From JAFEDN01 sp963697455 (lineage in GTDB: Bacteria > Pseudomonadota > Gammaproteobacteria > Coxiellales > Coxiellaceae), in the NCBI GenBank assembly GCA_963697455.1, contig CAVOOI010000007.1, positions 1-64,000 on the forward strand: a stretch of 64,000 bases of DNA, written 5' to 3'. How positions within the stretch are numbered: the stretch's first letter is position 1; each line of letters starts with the position of its first letter. Of the stretch, positions 26,449 through 35,245 are shown piece by piece. The notes below the pieces were generated by a model. That model had not been told where the DNA came from. It searched no databases and was given only the letters and a program-made list of their open reading frames with translations. Position numbers and translations under genes: made by a program.

Positions 26449-27701
26449 TATTCAGACCTCAATTTTTTCTTTACCATCACATTTTTAAGGCGCACATAAT
26501 CAGGCAATCCGCTGATGTACGGTGGATGGTCTTCTCCCTGAATCAGCGGTAACAGATAGCGCCGGCATACTTCGGTAATCCCGAAGCCGTTTTCGGCAAT
26601 AAAATTTTGCGGCATTTTCTTTTCCATATTCGCGACGGCGGTCAATGGCACTGCTCCGATTTCCCATTGGTAAGGTTCGTCGGCCAGCCGGTTAATAGTG
26701 AGCATAATATCGGTTTCTCCCGCGACCGCACGTTCTATGGCGGCTTTGCCCAAAGCATACGCTTGCGCAACGTCCGTTCCCGAGGCAATGTGGCGCGCAG
26801 AGCGCTGTAAGTAGTCCGCCACCGCCCAATGATATTTGTAACCCAAGTTATGCTTGATCAGCCCGGCTATGATCGGTGCGATACCACCTAGCTGGGTGTT
26901 GCCGAAAACATCTGTGAGCGAGCTGTGGATTAAAAGTTCGCCTTGCTGGTCGCGAATTCCTTCGGAAGCGATAATCGTGCAAAAACCATATTGTTTTACG
27001 CAGTTTTGGACGTGGTGTAAGAATTTTTCTTGCTGAAATGGTACTTCGGGAAATAAAATAATATGCGGCGCGTGCGCGGCATTTTCTGCGGCTAATCCGG
27101 CGGCTGCCGCTAACCATCCAGCATGACGGCCCATCACTTCCATCACAAATATTTGGGTGGAAGTGGCGCACATTGAAGCGAGGTCTAATCCGGCTTCGCG
27201 GATTGAAGTGGCCACGTACTTAGCGGCGGACCCAAATCCGGGTGAATTATCGGTATGCATTAAATCATTATCAATTGTTTTAGGAATCCCTATACAGACC
27301 AACGGGTAGCCCAAACGTTTGGTGTTTTGGGCGATTTTGAGAATCGTATCTTGTGAATCTCCGCCGCCATTATAGAAAAGATAACCAATATTATGCGCCT
27401 TAAATACCTCGATTAGCCGCTGATAATCGCGGCTATCTTCGCTGAAATTTTTTAATTTATAGCGGCAAGAACCGAAGGCTCCCCCGGGAGTGTGGCGTAA
27501 AGCGGCGATAGCTTGAGGATCTTCTTGGCTGGTATCAATCAGCTCTTCATTTAGGGCGCCGGAAATACCATTATATCCGGCGTATATAATGCCAATTTCT
27601 GGGTGAAGTTTTGCGGTTTCAATGACGGCGCAAGCACTGACATTGATAACGGCGGTGACGCCGCCGGACTGCGCATAAAAGCCATTTCTAACTGTGGCCA
27701 T
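26448..27701 (-). CDS. pfp: Diphosphate-dependent fructose-6-phosphate 1-phosphotransferase
   Basis: A 417-aa PFK-family protein. PPi use is predicted from NGGGDSQDT (Asp where ATP enzymes have Gly) and GIPKTIDNDL (Lys replacing the Gly/Cys of ATP-type enzymes). EVMGRHAGWLAAAAG and ILFPEVPF follow. PPi-PFK works reversibly between fructose 6-phosphate and fructose 1,6-bisphosphate. It overlaps the TlpA-like gene by 14 bases upstream and ppc downstream. The window thus encodes both an ATP- and a PPi-type PFK. Confidence 0.9.
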   Translation of the reverse strand: MATVRNGFYAQSGGVTAVINVSACAVIETAKLHPEIGIIYAGYNGISGALNEELIDTSQEDPQAIAALRHTPGGAFGSCRYKLKNFSEDSRDYQRLIEVFKAHNIGYLFYNGGGDSQDTILKIAQNTKRLGYPLVCIGIPKTIDNDLMHTDNSPGFGSAAKYVATSIREAGLDLASMCATSTQIFVMEVMGRHAGWLAAAAGLAAENAAHAPHIILFPEVPFQQEKFLHHVQNCVKQYGFCTIIASEGIRDQQGELLIHSSLTDVFGNTQLGGIAPIIAGLIKHNLGYKYHWAVADYLQRSARHIASGTDVAQAYALGKAAIERAVAGETDIMLTINRLADEPYQWEIGAVPLTAVANMEKKMPQNFIAENGFGITEVCRRYLLPLIQGEDHPPYISGLPDYVRLKNVMVKKKLRSE

Positions 27702-28143
27702 TAATAATGTCCTCTAAGCTGCCGATGGTTTGCGGCCCAAAGAGTTGTTTGACCACTTTGCCTTGAGGGTTAATAACAAAGGTAGTTGGCAATACTTGAA
27801 TGACTGGAAAGCCTAATATTTTAGCAGGATCAACTTGCAGAACTGGGTAATGGATGTGCAGGGTATTGATTGCTGATATTAATTGCTGAGTAGGTAAATT
27901 ATCGCTATTAACACCTACCAGTACCACTTCATGTTGATGGTGCTGATAAAATAAGTTGAGTTGGGGAATTTCTTCTACACAAGCGTCGCACCAGGAGGCC
28001 CAATAATTAACGATTACCCATTTATTATGCCAATCGGCAAGGTTAATTTTTTTGCTCTGGCTATCTAATACGGCATGTGCAGATTTGTCGCAGGCACAAA
28101 GTCCCAATATTAAAAATAGTACTATGGTAAATCGTCTAACCAT
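27688..28143 (-). CDS. TlpA/ResA-like thioredoxin-fold protein
   Basis: A 151-aa exported thioredoxin. After a hydrophobic signal with a plausible lipobox (LCAC, Cys18), residues ~50-60 hold YWASWCDACVEEIP, the CXXC motif of TlpA/ResA reductases, and the cis-proline region VLPTTFVI follows. Such proteins reduce disulfides on the periplasmic side, often for cytochrome c or cytochrome oxidase maturation. It overlaps the sco gene by 8 bases, which supports a role in copper delivery to cytochrome oxidase. Confidence 0.9.
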   Translation of the reverse strand: MVRRFTIVLFLILGLCACDKSAHAVLDSQSKKINLADWHNKWVIVNYWASWCDACVEEIPQLNLFYQHHQHEVVLVGVNSDNLPTQQLISAINTLHIHYPVLQVDPAKILGFPVIQVLPTTFVINPQGKVVKQLFGPQTIGSLEDIINGHS

Positions 28144-28786
28144 GAATTAAGTTTTCATAGCTTTTAGTTAATTGTGCGGCTTGAAATGGGAAGTTTAAGA
28201 TGCCGATCCAGTTTCCATCAGGGTTAAATAAGAACACTTGTGAACTGTGGTCCATCCCATATACATTGGGGTCTTGACTGGCTTTTTTAGCATAGTAAAC
28301 ACCCATTTCTTTAACGAAAATGTTGAGATTGGCTGCGTCACCCGTTGCGCCGGTAAAATTAGGATTATAATTTTTGACGTAATTATGCAAAACTTCAGGG
28401 GTATCACGCGCAGGATCAACGCTGATAAAAGCGACTTGCGGCAACTTATCTGCCGGTAGTTCATTTTGTAATTGCAGATACATTTTATTCAGCTCGGTCA
28501 TACTCAGAGGGCAGACATCGCCGCAATGGCTAAAGCCGAACAGCAGGATCGTCCAGTGTCCTTTAAGATTGTCATTAGTGTACGGCTTGCCGGTATCATC
28601 GGTCAGCGTAAAATTGCTGAGAGTTTTGGGGGAGGGCAGTAAGGTTTCACTAGCGCCTTGATTAGCTTGCGCAGCATTTTTCTGCTTGAAATGCGAGTAA
28701 ACACCTAAGCCGGCTAAAATAACAATAATAACGACGATGATTCCGACTACACGGCTATTTTTCTTGGGGGCTGGCTGATTACTCAT
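28136..28786 (-). CDS. SCO1/SenC family copper chaperone
   Basis: A 216-aa protein with one N-terminal membrane anchor (VVGIIVVIIVILAGLGVY) and a periplasmic thioredoxin fold. It carries the copper-binding CGDVCP motif (CXXXC) and the distal histidine in MDHSSQVFLF. Sco proteins deliver copper to the CuA site of cytochrome c oxidase or protect it from oxidation. It is the first gene of a four-gene run: sco, TlpA-like, pfp, ppc. Confidence 0.94.
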   Translation of the reverse strand: MSNQPAPKKNSRVVGIIVVIIVILAGLGVYSHFKQKNAAQANQGASETLLPSPKTLSNFTLTDDTGKPYTNDNLKGHWTILLFGFSHCGDVCPLSMTELNKMYLQLQNELPADKLPQVAFISVDPARDTPEVLHNYVKNYNPNFTGATGDAANLNIFVKEMGVYYAKKASQDPNVYGMDHSSQVFLFNPDGNWIGILNFPFQAAQLTKSYENLIHG

Positions 28787-28870
28787 AAAAATCCTCTGCG
28801 GTTAATATTTGATTTCATTATAAGCGAAGACTACGTGACCTACAACAGAATGGTCTTTATTCCATACATC
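28787..28870. other. Intergenic region upstream of the sco operon
   Basis: No gene is seen. It must contain the minus-strand promoter for the sco-TlpA-pfp-ppc run. With the adjacent palindromic element and spacer, it makes a 415-bp gene-free interval. Confidence 0.4.
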
Positions 28871-29026
28871 GTTAATATTTCCCGCCGCCGCCAAGCCCGT
28901 TGCGGATAGACCGCATGTCGGGTCCTGTCGGCTGCGTCCTTTTACATGCTCGCTGCGCTGCGCGTGCAAAAGAACTCCGCCGCCACCCGTTAGCTGGCGC
29001 GCTTGGCGGCGGCGGGAAATATTAAC
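28871..29026. repeat. Palindromic intergenic element, copy 2 (both ends of the GTTAATATTTCCCG type)
   Basis: A 156-bp hairpin element beginning GTTAATATTTCCCGCCGCCG and ending with its complement. The left inner arm is the TGCGGATAGACCGCATG type; the right inner arm is the CCGCCACCCGTTAGCTGGCG type. Between them is the core GGGTCCTGTC and an apical stem. It shares its left arm with copy 1 and its right arm with copy 3. Confidence 0.9.
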
Positions 29027-29201
29027 TGGCAAATGCGTCTAAATTCGAAAGTATGGGCGGACGATTGCGGATCGAGAATTACTCGAATCCCGGATGAGTC
29101 ATCAAGATATTTCGATTGCCCATTTTTTATTCATTGACAATTTAAGAGAAATGCAGTACGGTCAATTAATGTACTAAAATTCGTAAGCAAAGAGGTGTAA
29201 T

Positions 29202-29693
29202 ATGAGAAAAATAATATTATTAATGGCAACTGCAGGTTCTTGTTTATCATTGTCAATTTCAATCCAAGCAGCTACTCTAGCTTTTGTATGTCCCGCCCAT
29301 GATACAATCATGATACGAACTCCATTACAAACGGGTAGCCGTCTTTACGAATATATTGGAGATTTTAATGTAATGCAATCTTCCAAAGCGTTTGAAACTC
29401 AAACATACCTTGGGATACCTACTACCCTTATTGGTAGATTTGGTAAATATAAAAGCGTCGTAATTAATAGCGCTACAGGAACAATGGCCTGTTCGTATCA
29501 AAGCCACCGAATGTCACACACCATTGATGGGGTTGTCACTTTAGTCTCTCCAGATAATATGTTAGGCACTGCTGATGGATCCAGCACTTGCATGTTAGGA
29601 AATGAAAAAATAGATATAAATCATCCAAAGGCTACCTGTACTGGTAAAAATATTGAAGATTGTGAGGTAATCTGTACTAGCCAGGGACAATGA
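29202..29693 (+). CDS. Hypothetical secreted Cys-rich protein (163 aa)
   Basis: A signal peptide (MRKIILLMATAGSC, cleavage near SIQA-AT) is followed by a mature domain of about 138 residues with six cysteines, including FVCPAHD, MACSYQ, STCMLG and the closing CTGKNIEDCEVICTS. It would form disulfides after export. A TTGACA box at 29134 and AGAGGTG ribosome site support expression. No family is recognised. Palindromic elements stand on both sides of it. Confidence 0.65.
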   Translation: MRKIILLMATAGSCLSLSISIQAATLAFVCPAHDTIMIRTPLQTGSRLYEYIGDFNVMQSSKAFETQTYLGIPTTLIGRFGKYKSVVINSATGTMACSYQSHRMSHTIDGVVTLVSPDNMLGTADGSSTCMLGNEKIDINHPKATCTGKNIEDCEVICTSQGQ

Positions 29694-29769
29694 CAATGTC
29701 CCGACTCTTTGATAAATATGAGTTGACCTTTGCATTTACATTACTTTCGTCAATGAACGCATTTGCAGA

Positions 29770-29921
29770 GCCATATTTTTCGGAGTCGCCAAGGCGCTAG
29801 CTAACCGGGTGGCGGCGGAGTCCTTTTGCACGCGCAGCGAAGCGAGCATGTAAAAGGACGCAGTCGACAGGACCCGGAATGCGGTCTATCGCATCCTCTT
29901 GGCGACTCCTAAAAATATGGC
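29770..29921. repeat. Palindromic intergenic element, copy 3 (both ends of the CCATATTTTT type)
   Basis: A 152-bp hairpin with GCCATATTTTTCGGAGTCGC at the left and its near complement at the right. The left inner arm (GCTAGCTAACCGGGTGGCGG) pairs in type with the right arm of copy 2; the right inner arm (ATGCGGTCTATCGCAT) matches copy 1. On the minus strand the core reads GGGTCCTGTCGACTGCG. Confidence 0.9.
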
Positions 29922-29967
29922 GGAGTCGGGGAAAGTACTTTAGTTAGGGCTACAGCACTTTTTAAAT

Positions 29968-31347
29968 TCAAAGAGCTTCAGTGGCGGGTCTTTCGCCGAG
30001 TTGGCGGGCGGATTTGCCGGCATAGAGATTGGATTCGATGTCTTCTAATGAGCAGCCTTTGGTTTCTGGAACGAAGAAATAGACGAAGAAAATCGAAACC
30101 AGACTGATGAGAAAGTAGATAAAAAATGTACCGCTGGCGCCGGTGGTTTCAATCAAGGTTAAGAAAGTAATGGCCACCAACCAATTAGAACCCCAGTTCA
30201 CGCAAGTAGCAATACTGGCTCCTAAGCCACGTACTTTCAGAGGGAAAATTTCGGCAATCATTAACCACATGATCGGGCCTAAACTGATCGCAAATCCGGC
30301 GATAAATACTAACATACTGATTAAGGTCATCCACTTCAGGGCTCCAGCATGAGTTTGAGTGCGGAATGACCAGCTAAGCAAACCCAGACTCACCGACATC
30401 GCCGTTAGACCGGTAAATAGTAGAAAACGCCTACCAAGTGAATCTACAAAAGGTAGCGCGAGAATAGTAAATAAAACGAAAGCTACTCCGATAATGGTCG
30501 TAGTGGAAATAGCGGAGCTTGCGGAAGCGAATCCCGACATTTGAAAAATAGTTGGAGCGTAGTAAATAATGGTATTAATTCCGGTGACTTGTTGTAAGAA
30601 AGCTAATCCGCCTGCAATCAGGAGAGACGGTCTGATCGATTTCGAAAACAACATCCGCCAATCGCCTTTTTGTTGCGACAAACTGGCTTTAATAATGGCC
30701 AGTTGTTCCCGGCTAGAGCCGTTTTTGCCGGTAATTTTATCCAGCGTTTTTAACGCTTCTGCTTCGCGTCCCTGAGACATTAGCCAGCGAGGACTGTATG
30801 GTAAAAAGAACATGCCAATTAAAAGAAAGATAGCAGGGATAATGCCAAATCCTAACATCCAACGCCAGGCATGCGACTGCGCGAAACTCGCATCCACGAT
30901 ATAAGAAATTAATATGCCGATAGTAATCGCCAATTGATTTAATGAAACTAATGCACCACGGTATTTAGCCGGAGAAATCTCGGATATGTAAAGTGGAGCG
31001 ATGTAGGAGGCGATACCGATGGCGATGCCAACGACGATGCGGCTCACAATGATGCTAGCAATATTCGGCGCTAAACAACTGCCTAATGTCCCGATAATAA
31101 ATATAATAGCGTCTACGATCAGCAAGCGCTTGCGGCCAAACCGGTCGGTGATACGCCCGCTGACGATTGCGCCAACGAGAGCGCCGAGTAGTACCGCGGA
31201 AACGACGAAACCGTTCATTTGCGCGGAAAGGTGAAATTCATCTTTGATAAATAATATTGCGCCGGAAATGACGCCGGTGTCGTAACCGAATAGTACTCCG
31301 GATAGTGCGGCAATGACTGCAATGACAATATAGAAGTGATTTTTCAT
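29968..31347 (-). CDS. Sugar/H+ symporter of the MFS sugar-porter family (xylose/arabinose/galactose type)
   Basis: A 459-aa twelve-helix transporter. Diagnostic motifs are GYDTGVISGA (helix 1), DRFGRK (loop 2-3), PLYISEISPAKYRGALV with PESPRWL-like LPYSPRWLM, QQVTGINTIIYYAP (helix 7) and VPETKG at the end. The QQ/IN motif is seen in XylE, AraE and GalP. With xylAB nearby, xylose is the likely cargo, but arabinose or galactose cannot be excluded. I choose the ATG at 31347, preceded by GAGG, just after the gph stop. Confidence 0.9.
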   Translation of the reverse strand: MKNHFYIVIAVIAALSGVLFGYDTGVISGAILFIKDEFHLSAQMNGFVVSAVLLGALVGAIVSGRITDRFGRKRLLIVDAIIFIIGTLGSCLAPNIASIIVSRIVVGIAIGIASYIAPLYISEISPAKYRGALVSLNQLAITIGILISYIVDASFAQSHAWRWMLGFGIIPAIFLLIGMFFLPYSPRWLMSQGREAEALKTLDKITGKNGSSREQLAIIKASLSQQKGDWRMLFSKSIRPSLLIAGGLAFLQQVTGINTIIYYAPTIFQMSGFASASSAISTTTIIGVAFVLFTILALPFVDSLGRRFLLFTGLTAMSVSLGLLSWSFRTQTHAGALKWMTLISMLVFIAGFAISLGPIMWLMIAEIFPLKVRGLGASIATCVNWGSNWLVAITFLTLIETTGASGTFFIYFLISLVSIFFVYFFVPETKGCSLEDIESNLYAGKSARQLGERPATEAL

Positions 31348-31348
31348 A

Positions 31349-32017
31349 CTATGCCTCATGATTCAGGATTAAAATAATGTCTTCGGGACTAAGCGCTACT
31401 GCATTAGCCCCCCATTCTACTGGATTACTATCTTTAGGCAAGTATCCGTAGCTGACTGCGATGCTTTGCATGCCGGCTGCTCGCGCCGCTTCAATATCGC
31501 CGGGAGTGTCACCAATGTACACACAATGCTGGGGATTGGCTTTAGCTAATTGACAAGCATGTAATAATGGTTCGGGATGAGGTTTTACTGTGGACAGAGT
31601 ATCGCCACTAATAATGCAGCAGCAACGTGAAGCCCAGCCAAAATAATTGATGAGCGGATGGCTTAAATGAGTATGTTTATTGGTGACAATTCCCCAGGGA
31701 AGTTGTGTGCGCTCTAAATAATTTAGAACTTTTTCTATCCCTGAAAATAAACACGTGCTCTGGGTTAGTTGCTCCTGATATTTGCTTAGAAAAGCGGATT
31801 TTATAGCCGGGTATTCAGGATGAGTTGCCTTTATTTGGAAACTATTACAAATCATCATCAATGCTCCGCCATGAATCCAATGCCGAAATTCAGCAGGTGA
31901 GATGGGTTCGCGCTGATATTGCAACAGAATTTGATTGCACGCTGCAGTTAAGTCTGGAGCAGTGTCCAGCAATGTACCGTCTAAGTCAAAAAAAACTGCT
32001 TCAATCTTGGTTTTCAT
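31349..32017 (-). CDS. gph: Phosphoglycolate phosphatase-like HAD hydrolase
   Basis: A 222-aa HAD phosphatase with nucleophile motif FFDLDGTLLDTAPDL, motif II around GIVTNK, Lys in TVKPHPEPLL and the closing YIGDTPGDIEAARAAGM. In gammaproteobacteria the gene after ubiG often encodes this enzyme (Gph, or MupP in murein recycling), and mpl in this window makes a MupP-type role conceivable. It overlaps the ubiG stop by four bases. Confidence 0.88.
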   Translation of the reverse strand: MKTKIEAVFFDLDGTLLDTAPDLTAACNQILLQYQREPISPAEFRHWIHGGALMMICNSFQIKATHPEYPAIKSAFLSKYQEQLTQSTCLFSGIEKVLNYLERTQLPWGIVTNKHTHLSHPLINYFGWASRCCCIISGDTLSTVKPHPEPLLHACQLAKANPQHCVYIGDTPGDIEAARAAGMQSIAVSYGYLPKDSNPVEWGANAVALSPEDIILILNHEA

Positions 32018-32703
32018 TTTTGGAAGTACGCCATATAATTAACCGCTATATTTTTGCTCTCCGAAAACTTGTCAGTGAATGGATTGTATTCGATTCCTTG
32101 TAAGCCCTTCAAGGTTAGTCCGCTGCGTATCGCCCAAATTGTCAGCTCAGAGGGGCGGATAAATTGTGCATACTGATGAGTGCCTTTAGGCAATAACCGC
32201 AATAAATATTCTGCGCCGATAATCGCTTTTAAAAAAGCTTGTAAATTACGATTTATGGTGGCAAAAAACACCATCCCGCCGGGTTTAACCAAGGTTGCGC
32301 ATTCTTGAATAACCTGATGAGGGTCAGGGACGTGTTCCAATAATTCCATACAAGTTACGGTATCAAAGGCCTCGGGACGTTGCGCTGCCAGTTCAGTGCT
32401 ACTGACAAGTTGATAGTCGATCGCTAACCTTTGCTGTTGCGCATGTTGCTGAGCGATTTGAATTAATTGCTCGCTCAAATCGATCGCGGTCACTTGCGCC
32501 TGACATCGAGCCATCGCCTCACTGAGCAAGCCGCCGCCGCAACCGATATCTAACACTTGTTGTTGATTAAGCGCGGCATGGTTTTGAATAATTTTCAGCC
32601 GCAGCGGATTAAGCTGATGCAATGGTTTCATGGCGCCCTGCGGATTCCACCAGTCTTGTGCTAAGGCGTCAAATTTAGCAATTTCGGCGGGGTTTGCTGA
32701 CAT
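32014..32703 (-). CDS. ubiG: Ubiquinone biosynthesis O-methyltransferase UbiG
   Basis: Methylates hydroxyl groups of ubiquinone precursors twice during coenzyme Q synthesis. The 229-aa protein starts SANPAEIAKFDALAQDWW, the UbiG N-terminal signature, and has the SAM motif VLDIGCGGGLLSEAMA, the post-motif VTCMELLEHVPDP and the membrane-interaction region with LRLLPKGTHQY. I place the start at the ATG at 32703 with AAGGAG upstream; the longer frame into the CDF gene is not real. Confidence 0.97.
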   Translation of the reverse strand: MSANPAEIAKFDALAQDWWNPQGAMKPLHQLNPLRLKIIQNHAALNQQQVLDIGCGGGLLSEAMARCQAQVTAIDLSEQLIQIAQQHAQQQRLAIDYQLVSSTELAAQRPEAFDTVTCMELLEHVPDPHQVIQECATLVKPGGMVFFATINRNLQAFLKAIIGAEYLLRLLPKGTHQYAQFIRPSELTIWAIRSGLTLKGLQGIEYNPFTDKFSESKNIAVNYMAYFQK

Positions 32704-32707
32704 GATG

Positions 32708-33628
32708 TTAAGGCTCCTTGCAGGGTTGGCAATCAACGATTTCAGGTTCTGGCTGTAGAGTAATATGGTCAATGTCGTACTTTGTTTCTAACAGTTCGCG
32801 CAAATTAGGGAGAATAGTTTGCCAACTGCTGAATTCATGAATATTAACATGGGCTGACAAGGCTACTTTTCCTGAAGAAAGAGTCCATATATGTAAATCA
32901 TGAATGGCTTTCACTCCAGATATTGTTTGCATTTCTTGAGACACGTCTTTTAAATTAAGATGCCCTGGAACTCCTTCCATTAGGACTAACAGGGATTCAC
33001 GAATCAAAGTTAAGCTTGAGATCAAAATTAAAATGCCGATTAAAATGGATAAAATGGGATCGATTAACATCCAATGAGTAAAATAGATGACTGCACCGGC
33101 GATTAGGGCGGAAATAGAGCCGAGAATATCGCCCATGACATGTAACAAGGCAGCGCGGATATTTAAAGTGCGTTCACCACGGGCTAATAACCAAGCTACC
33201 AAAGTATTGACGATTAAACCTACGATAGCGATGATCATGACCAGGCCGCCATGGACAGGAGAAGAGCTATGCAAACGATGCACGGCTTCGATGATGACCG
33301 CCAATGAGATAAACAGCATCAATAAACTACTGATTCCCGCCGCCACCACTTCAGCACGCCCTAATCCATAACTATGTTTTTGCGAGGGCGGCATCAACGC
33401 CAGCCAACTTGCAAATGCCGCAATGCTCAAGGCGATACCATCCGAGAGCATATGACCGGCGTCACCTAATAAGGTGAGTGAGCCAGACCACCAGCCACCC
33501 AGAGCTTCAAAAATAGCGAAGGTAAATATTAATGAAAGAGCAGTGAGTAATACGCGATAGGGATGTTTGGTATGTGAATGACTGTGACTATGGTGATTAT
33601 GCGTGTGAGTATGGGCCATACGGGTCAA
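32708..33628 (-). CDS. Cation diffusion facilitator (CzcD/ZitB-like zinc exporter)
   Basis: A 306-aa inner-membrane divalent-metal/H+ antiporter. Seen: a histidine-rich N-terminus (HTHTHNHHSHSHSHTKH), six hydrophobic helices, the metal site in helix 2 (LLGDAGHMLSD) and helix 5 (LHVMGDILGS), and a C-terminal cytoplasmic metallochaperone-like domain with HDLHIWTLSSG. This pattern is that of zinc exporters. An alternative start at Met4 is possible. It ends five bases before ubiG. Confidence 0.93.
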   Translation of the reverse strand: MTRMAHTHTHNHHSHSHSHTKHPYRVLLTALSLIFTFAIFEALGGWWSGSLTLLGDAGHMLSDGIALSIAAFASWLALMPPSQKHSYGLGRAEVVAAGISSLLMLFISLAVIIEAVHRLHSSSPVHGGLVMIIAIVGLIVNTLVAWLLARGERTLNIRAALLHVMGDILGSISALIAGAVIYFTHWMLIDPILSILIGILILISSLTLIRESLLVLMEGVPGHLNLKDVSQEMQTISGVKAIHDLHIWTLSSGKVALSAHVNIHEFSSWQTILPNLRELLETKYDIDHITLQPEPEIVDCQPCKEP

Positions 33629-34623
33629 TAACTCTGTTCTAATCGCAAGAATTTGTTGATCAGGGCGTTGGCGGTAGTACTTAGCCGCTGACTAAAGGTT
33701 TTTTTGAATTCGTATTTTATTTGATAAATATCATAATGATCTTTTGCTGACTGTAAAAAATCATCGCTGGTGGTAATGCCGTCCACTAATTTTAGTTCGA
33801 GGGCGCGGGTTCCAAACCAATGTTCTCCGGTCGCAACTTGCTCAATATTGACCTTAGGCCGGTAACGCTCAATAAAAGCTTTGAAGAGCTGATGCGCATC
33901 ATTGATTTCTTCTTGGAGTTTTTGACGTCCTTCAGGCGTATTCTTACCGAACATAGTCAGGGTCCGTTTATACTGGCCGGCAGATATTTGCTCAAAATCA
34001 ATCTCTTTTTTCTCCAGCCACCGGTGAAAATTCGGCAACTGGGCAATGACTCCAATTGAACCGATGATCGCAAAAGGGGCTGCAATTAAATGGTCAGCTA
34101 AACAAGCCATTAAATAACCGCCGCTGGCGGCTATTTTATCCACAGCGATGGTGGTTTTAATTTTTGCATCTTTTAATCTTTGAATTTGCGCGGCAGCCAG
34201 ACCGTAGGAGTGTACTAACCCGCCGCCGCTATCGACGCAGAGCAACACCTCGTCCCCGACTTTTTGGCTAAGCAGGATGGCGGTGATTTCTTCGCGTAAT
34301 GAATTGACTGCGGAGGCTTTAATATCGCCATTGAAACCTAGTAAGAACAAGCGTTTTCTGGAATCTTTACTTTTTAACTTGGCATGAGATTTTTGGGATT
34401 TTTTAGCTGATTTTTTTTCGGATTTAGTTTGGGCGATATGGTCTATGGTTTTTTGATAATCTTTGTATTTATCATTGATCTTTTGAACCGTGAGCTTTCC
34501 AGCTTTCTCTTTATTTTTGGCCAGGGTCGCAATTAACGCCAGCCCGCCAACAATAATCAGTATAGCCACTACCACCGTAATCACTTTGATTAAAAATAAA
34601 CCATAATCACTCAAAAAATGCAT
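33625..34623 (-). CDS. sohB: SohB-like inner-membrane serine protease (S49 family)
   Basis: A 332-aa signal-peptide-peptidase-like protease. An N-terminal anchor (GLFLIKVITVVVAILIIVGG) and a SohB_N charged, coiled region are followed by the peptidase domain with catalytic serine in KIAASGGYLMACLAD and the catalytic lysine in SAGQYKRTLTMFG. The start is the ATG at 34623, with AGGAGAT upstream. It overlaps the CDF gene by 4 bases. Confidence 0.93.
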   Translation of the reverse strand: MHFLSDYGLFLIKVITVVVAILIIVGGLALIATLAKNKEKAGKLTVQKINDKYKDYQKTIDHIAQTKSEKKSAKKSQKSHAKLKSKDSRKRLFLLGFNGDIKASAVNSLREEITAILLSQKVGDEVLLCVDSGGGLVHSYGLAAAQIQRLKDAKIKTTIAVDKIAASGGYLMACLADHLIAAPFAIIGSIGVIAQLPNFHRWLEKKEIDFEQISAGQYKRTLTMFGKNTPEGRQKLQEEINDAHQLFKAFIERYRPKVNIEQVATGEHWFGTRALELKLVDGITTSDDFLQSAKDHYDIYQIKYEFKKTFSQRLSTTANALINKFLRLEQSY

Positions 34624-34829
34624 ATTTGATCTCCTAGTGAAAATCCATTCTAACATATCCCAATATAAAAGCATCGAAATGTGTAATTACATTATTGCAA
34701 ATGCCCATAGAAGTCACTAATATAATCGGATGACAATTTCCCAAGGGAAGTTTCAAAGTTACAGGTTAGGGCGGTTCTAAATTTTTAGAGCAGTTTTAAT
34801 CTTTTAAAATTATTTAATTAGGAGTTTTT

Positions 34830-35222
34830 ATGAAATTAAGAAAATTAGCCGGTCTCGGTATTGCAGCTGCTGCTGCAGCTAGCTTTGCAATGGTTTCCAC
34901 TTCTGCTATGGCTGCAACTCATCATGCTGCCGCCACTAAAAACGTGAAGTGCTATGGTGTGAACACCTGCAAAGGCAAAGCTGCATGCAAAACCACTGAC
35001 AACAGCTGCAAAGGCAAAAATAGCTGCAAAGGCAAAGGCGTGGTATCAGTTCCCAAAGCAACTTGTGATCAATTAGGCGGTACCGTTAAAACAGCTTCCA
35101 ATGCTACTAAAACGACCACTAAAGTAAGTGCTGCTGCACCTGCTCAAACCACATCTGCTGGTGCGCAAACTGCTGCTAACACCTCTACAACCACCACCAC
35201 TACCACCGATCAACAAAATTAA
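34830..35222 (+). CDS. Putative bufferin-type (BufA2-like) Cys-rich RiPP precursor
   Basis: A 130-aa exported protein. The signal peptide ends at SAMA (residue 28). The core has six cysteines at 41, 47, 53, 60, 66 and 79 in the pattern CYGVNTCKGKAAC ... SCKGKNSCKGKG ... CDQLGG, as in precursors encoded next to DUF692 enzymes. A Thr/Ala-rich tail with seven consecutive Thr ends the protein. In bufferins the MNIO enzyme oxidises core cysteines into thio-oxazoles that bind copper. Function here is inferred from these motifs and the two genes downstream. A TTAGGAG ribosome site precedes the ATG. Confidence 0.75.
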   Translation: MKLRKLAGLGIAAAAAASFAMVSTSAMAATHHAAATKNVKCYGVNTCKGKAACKTTDNSCKGKNSCKGKGVVSVPKATCDQLGGTVKTASNATKTTTKVSAAAPAQTTSAGAQTAANTSTTTTTTTDQQN

Positions 35223-35245
35223 TCGTTGGCTAGTTGATGATGCTG

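Noticed and set aside
28802..29032. Minus-strand 76-codon frame upstream of the sco gene
   Set aside because: Most of it is the palindromic element copy 2; the remainder lacks any coding signal.
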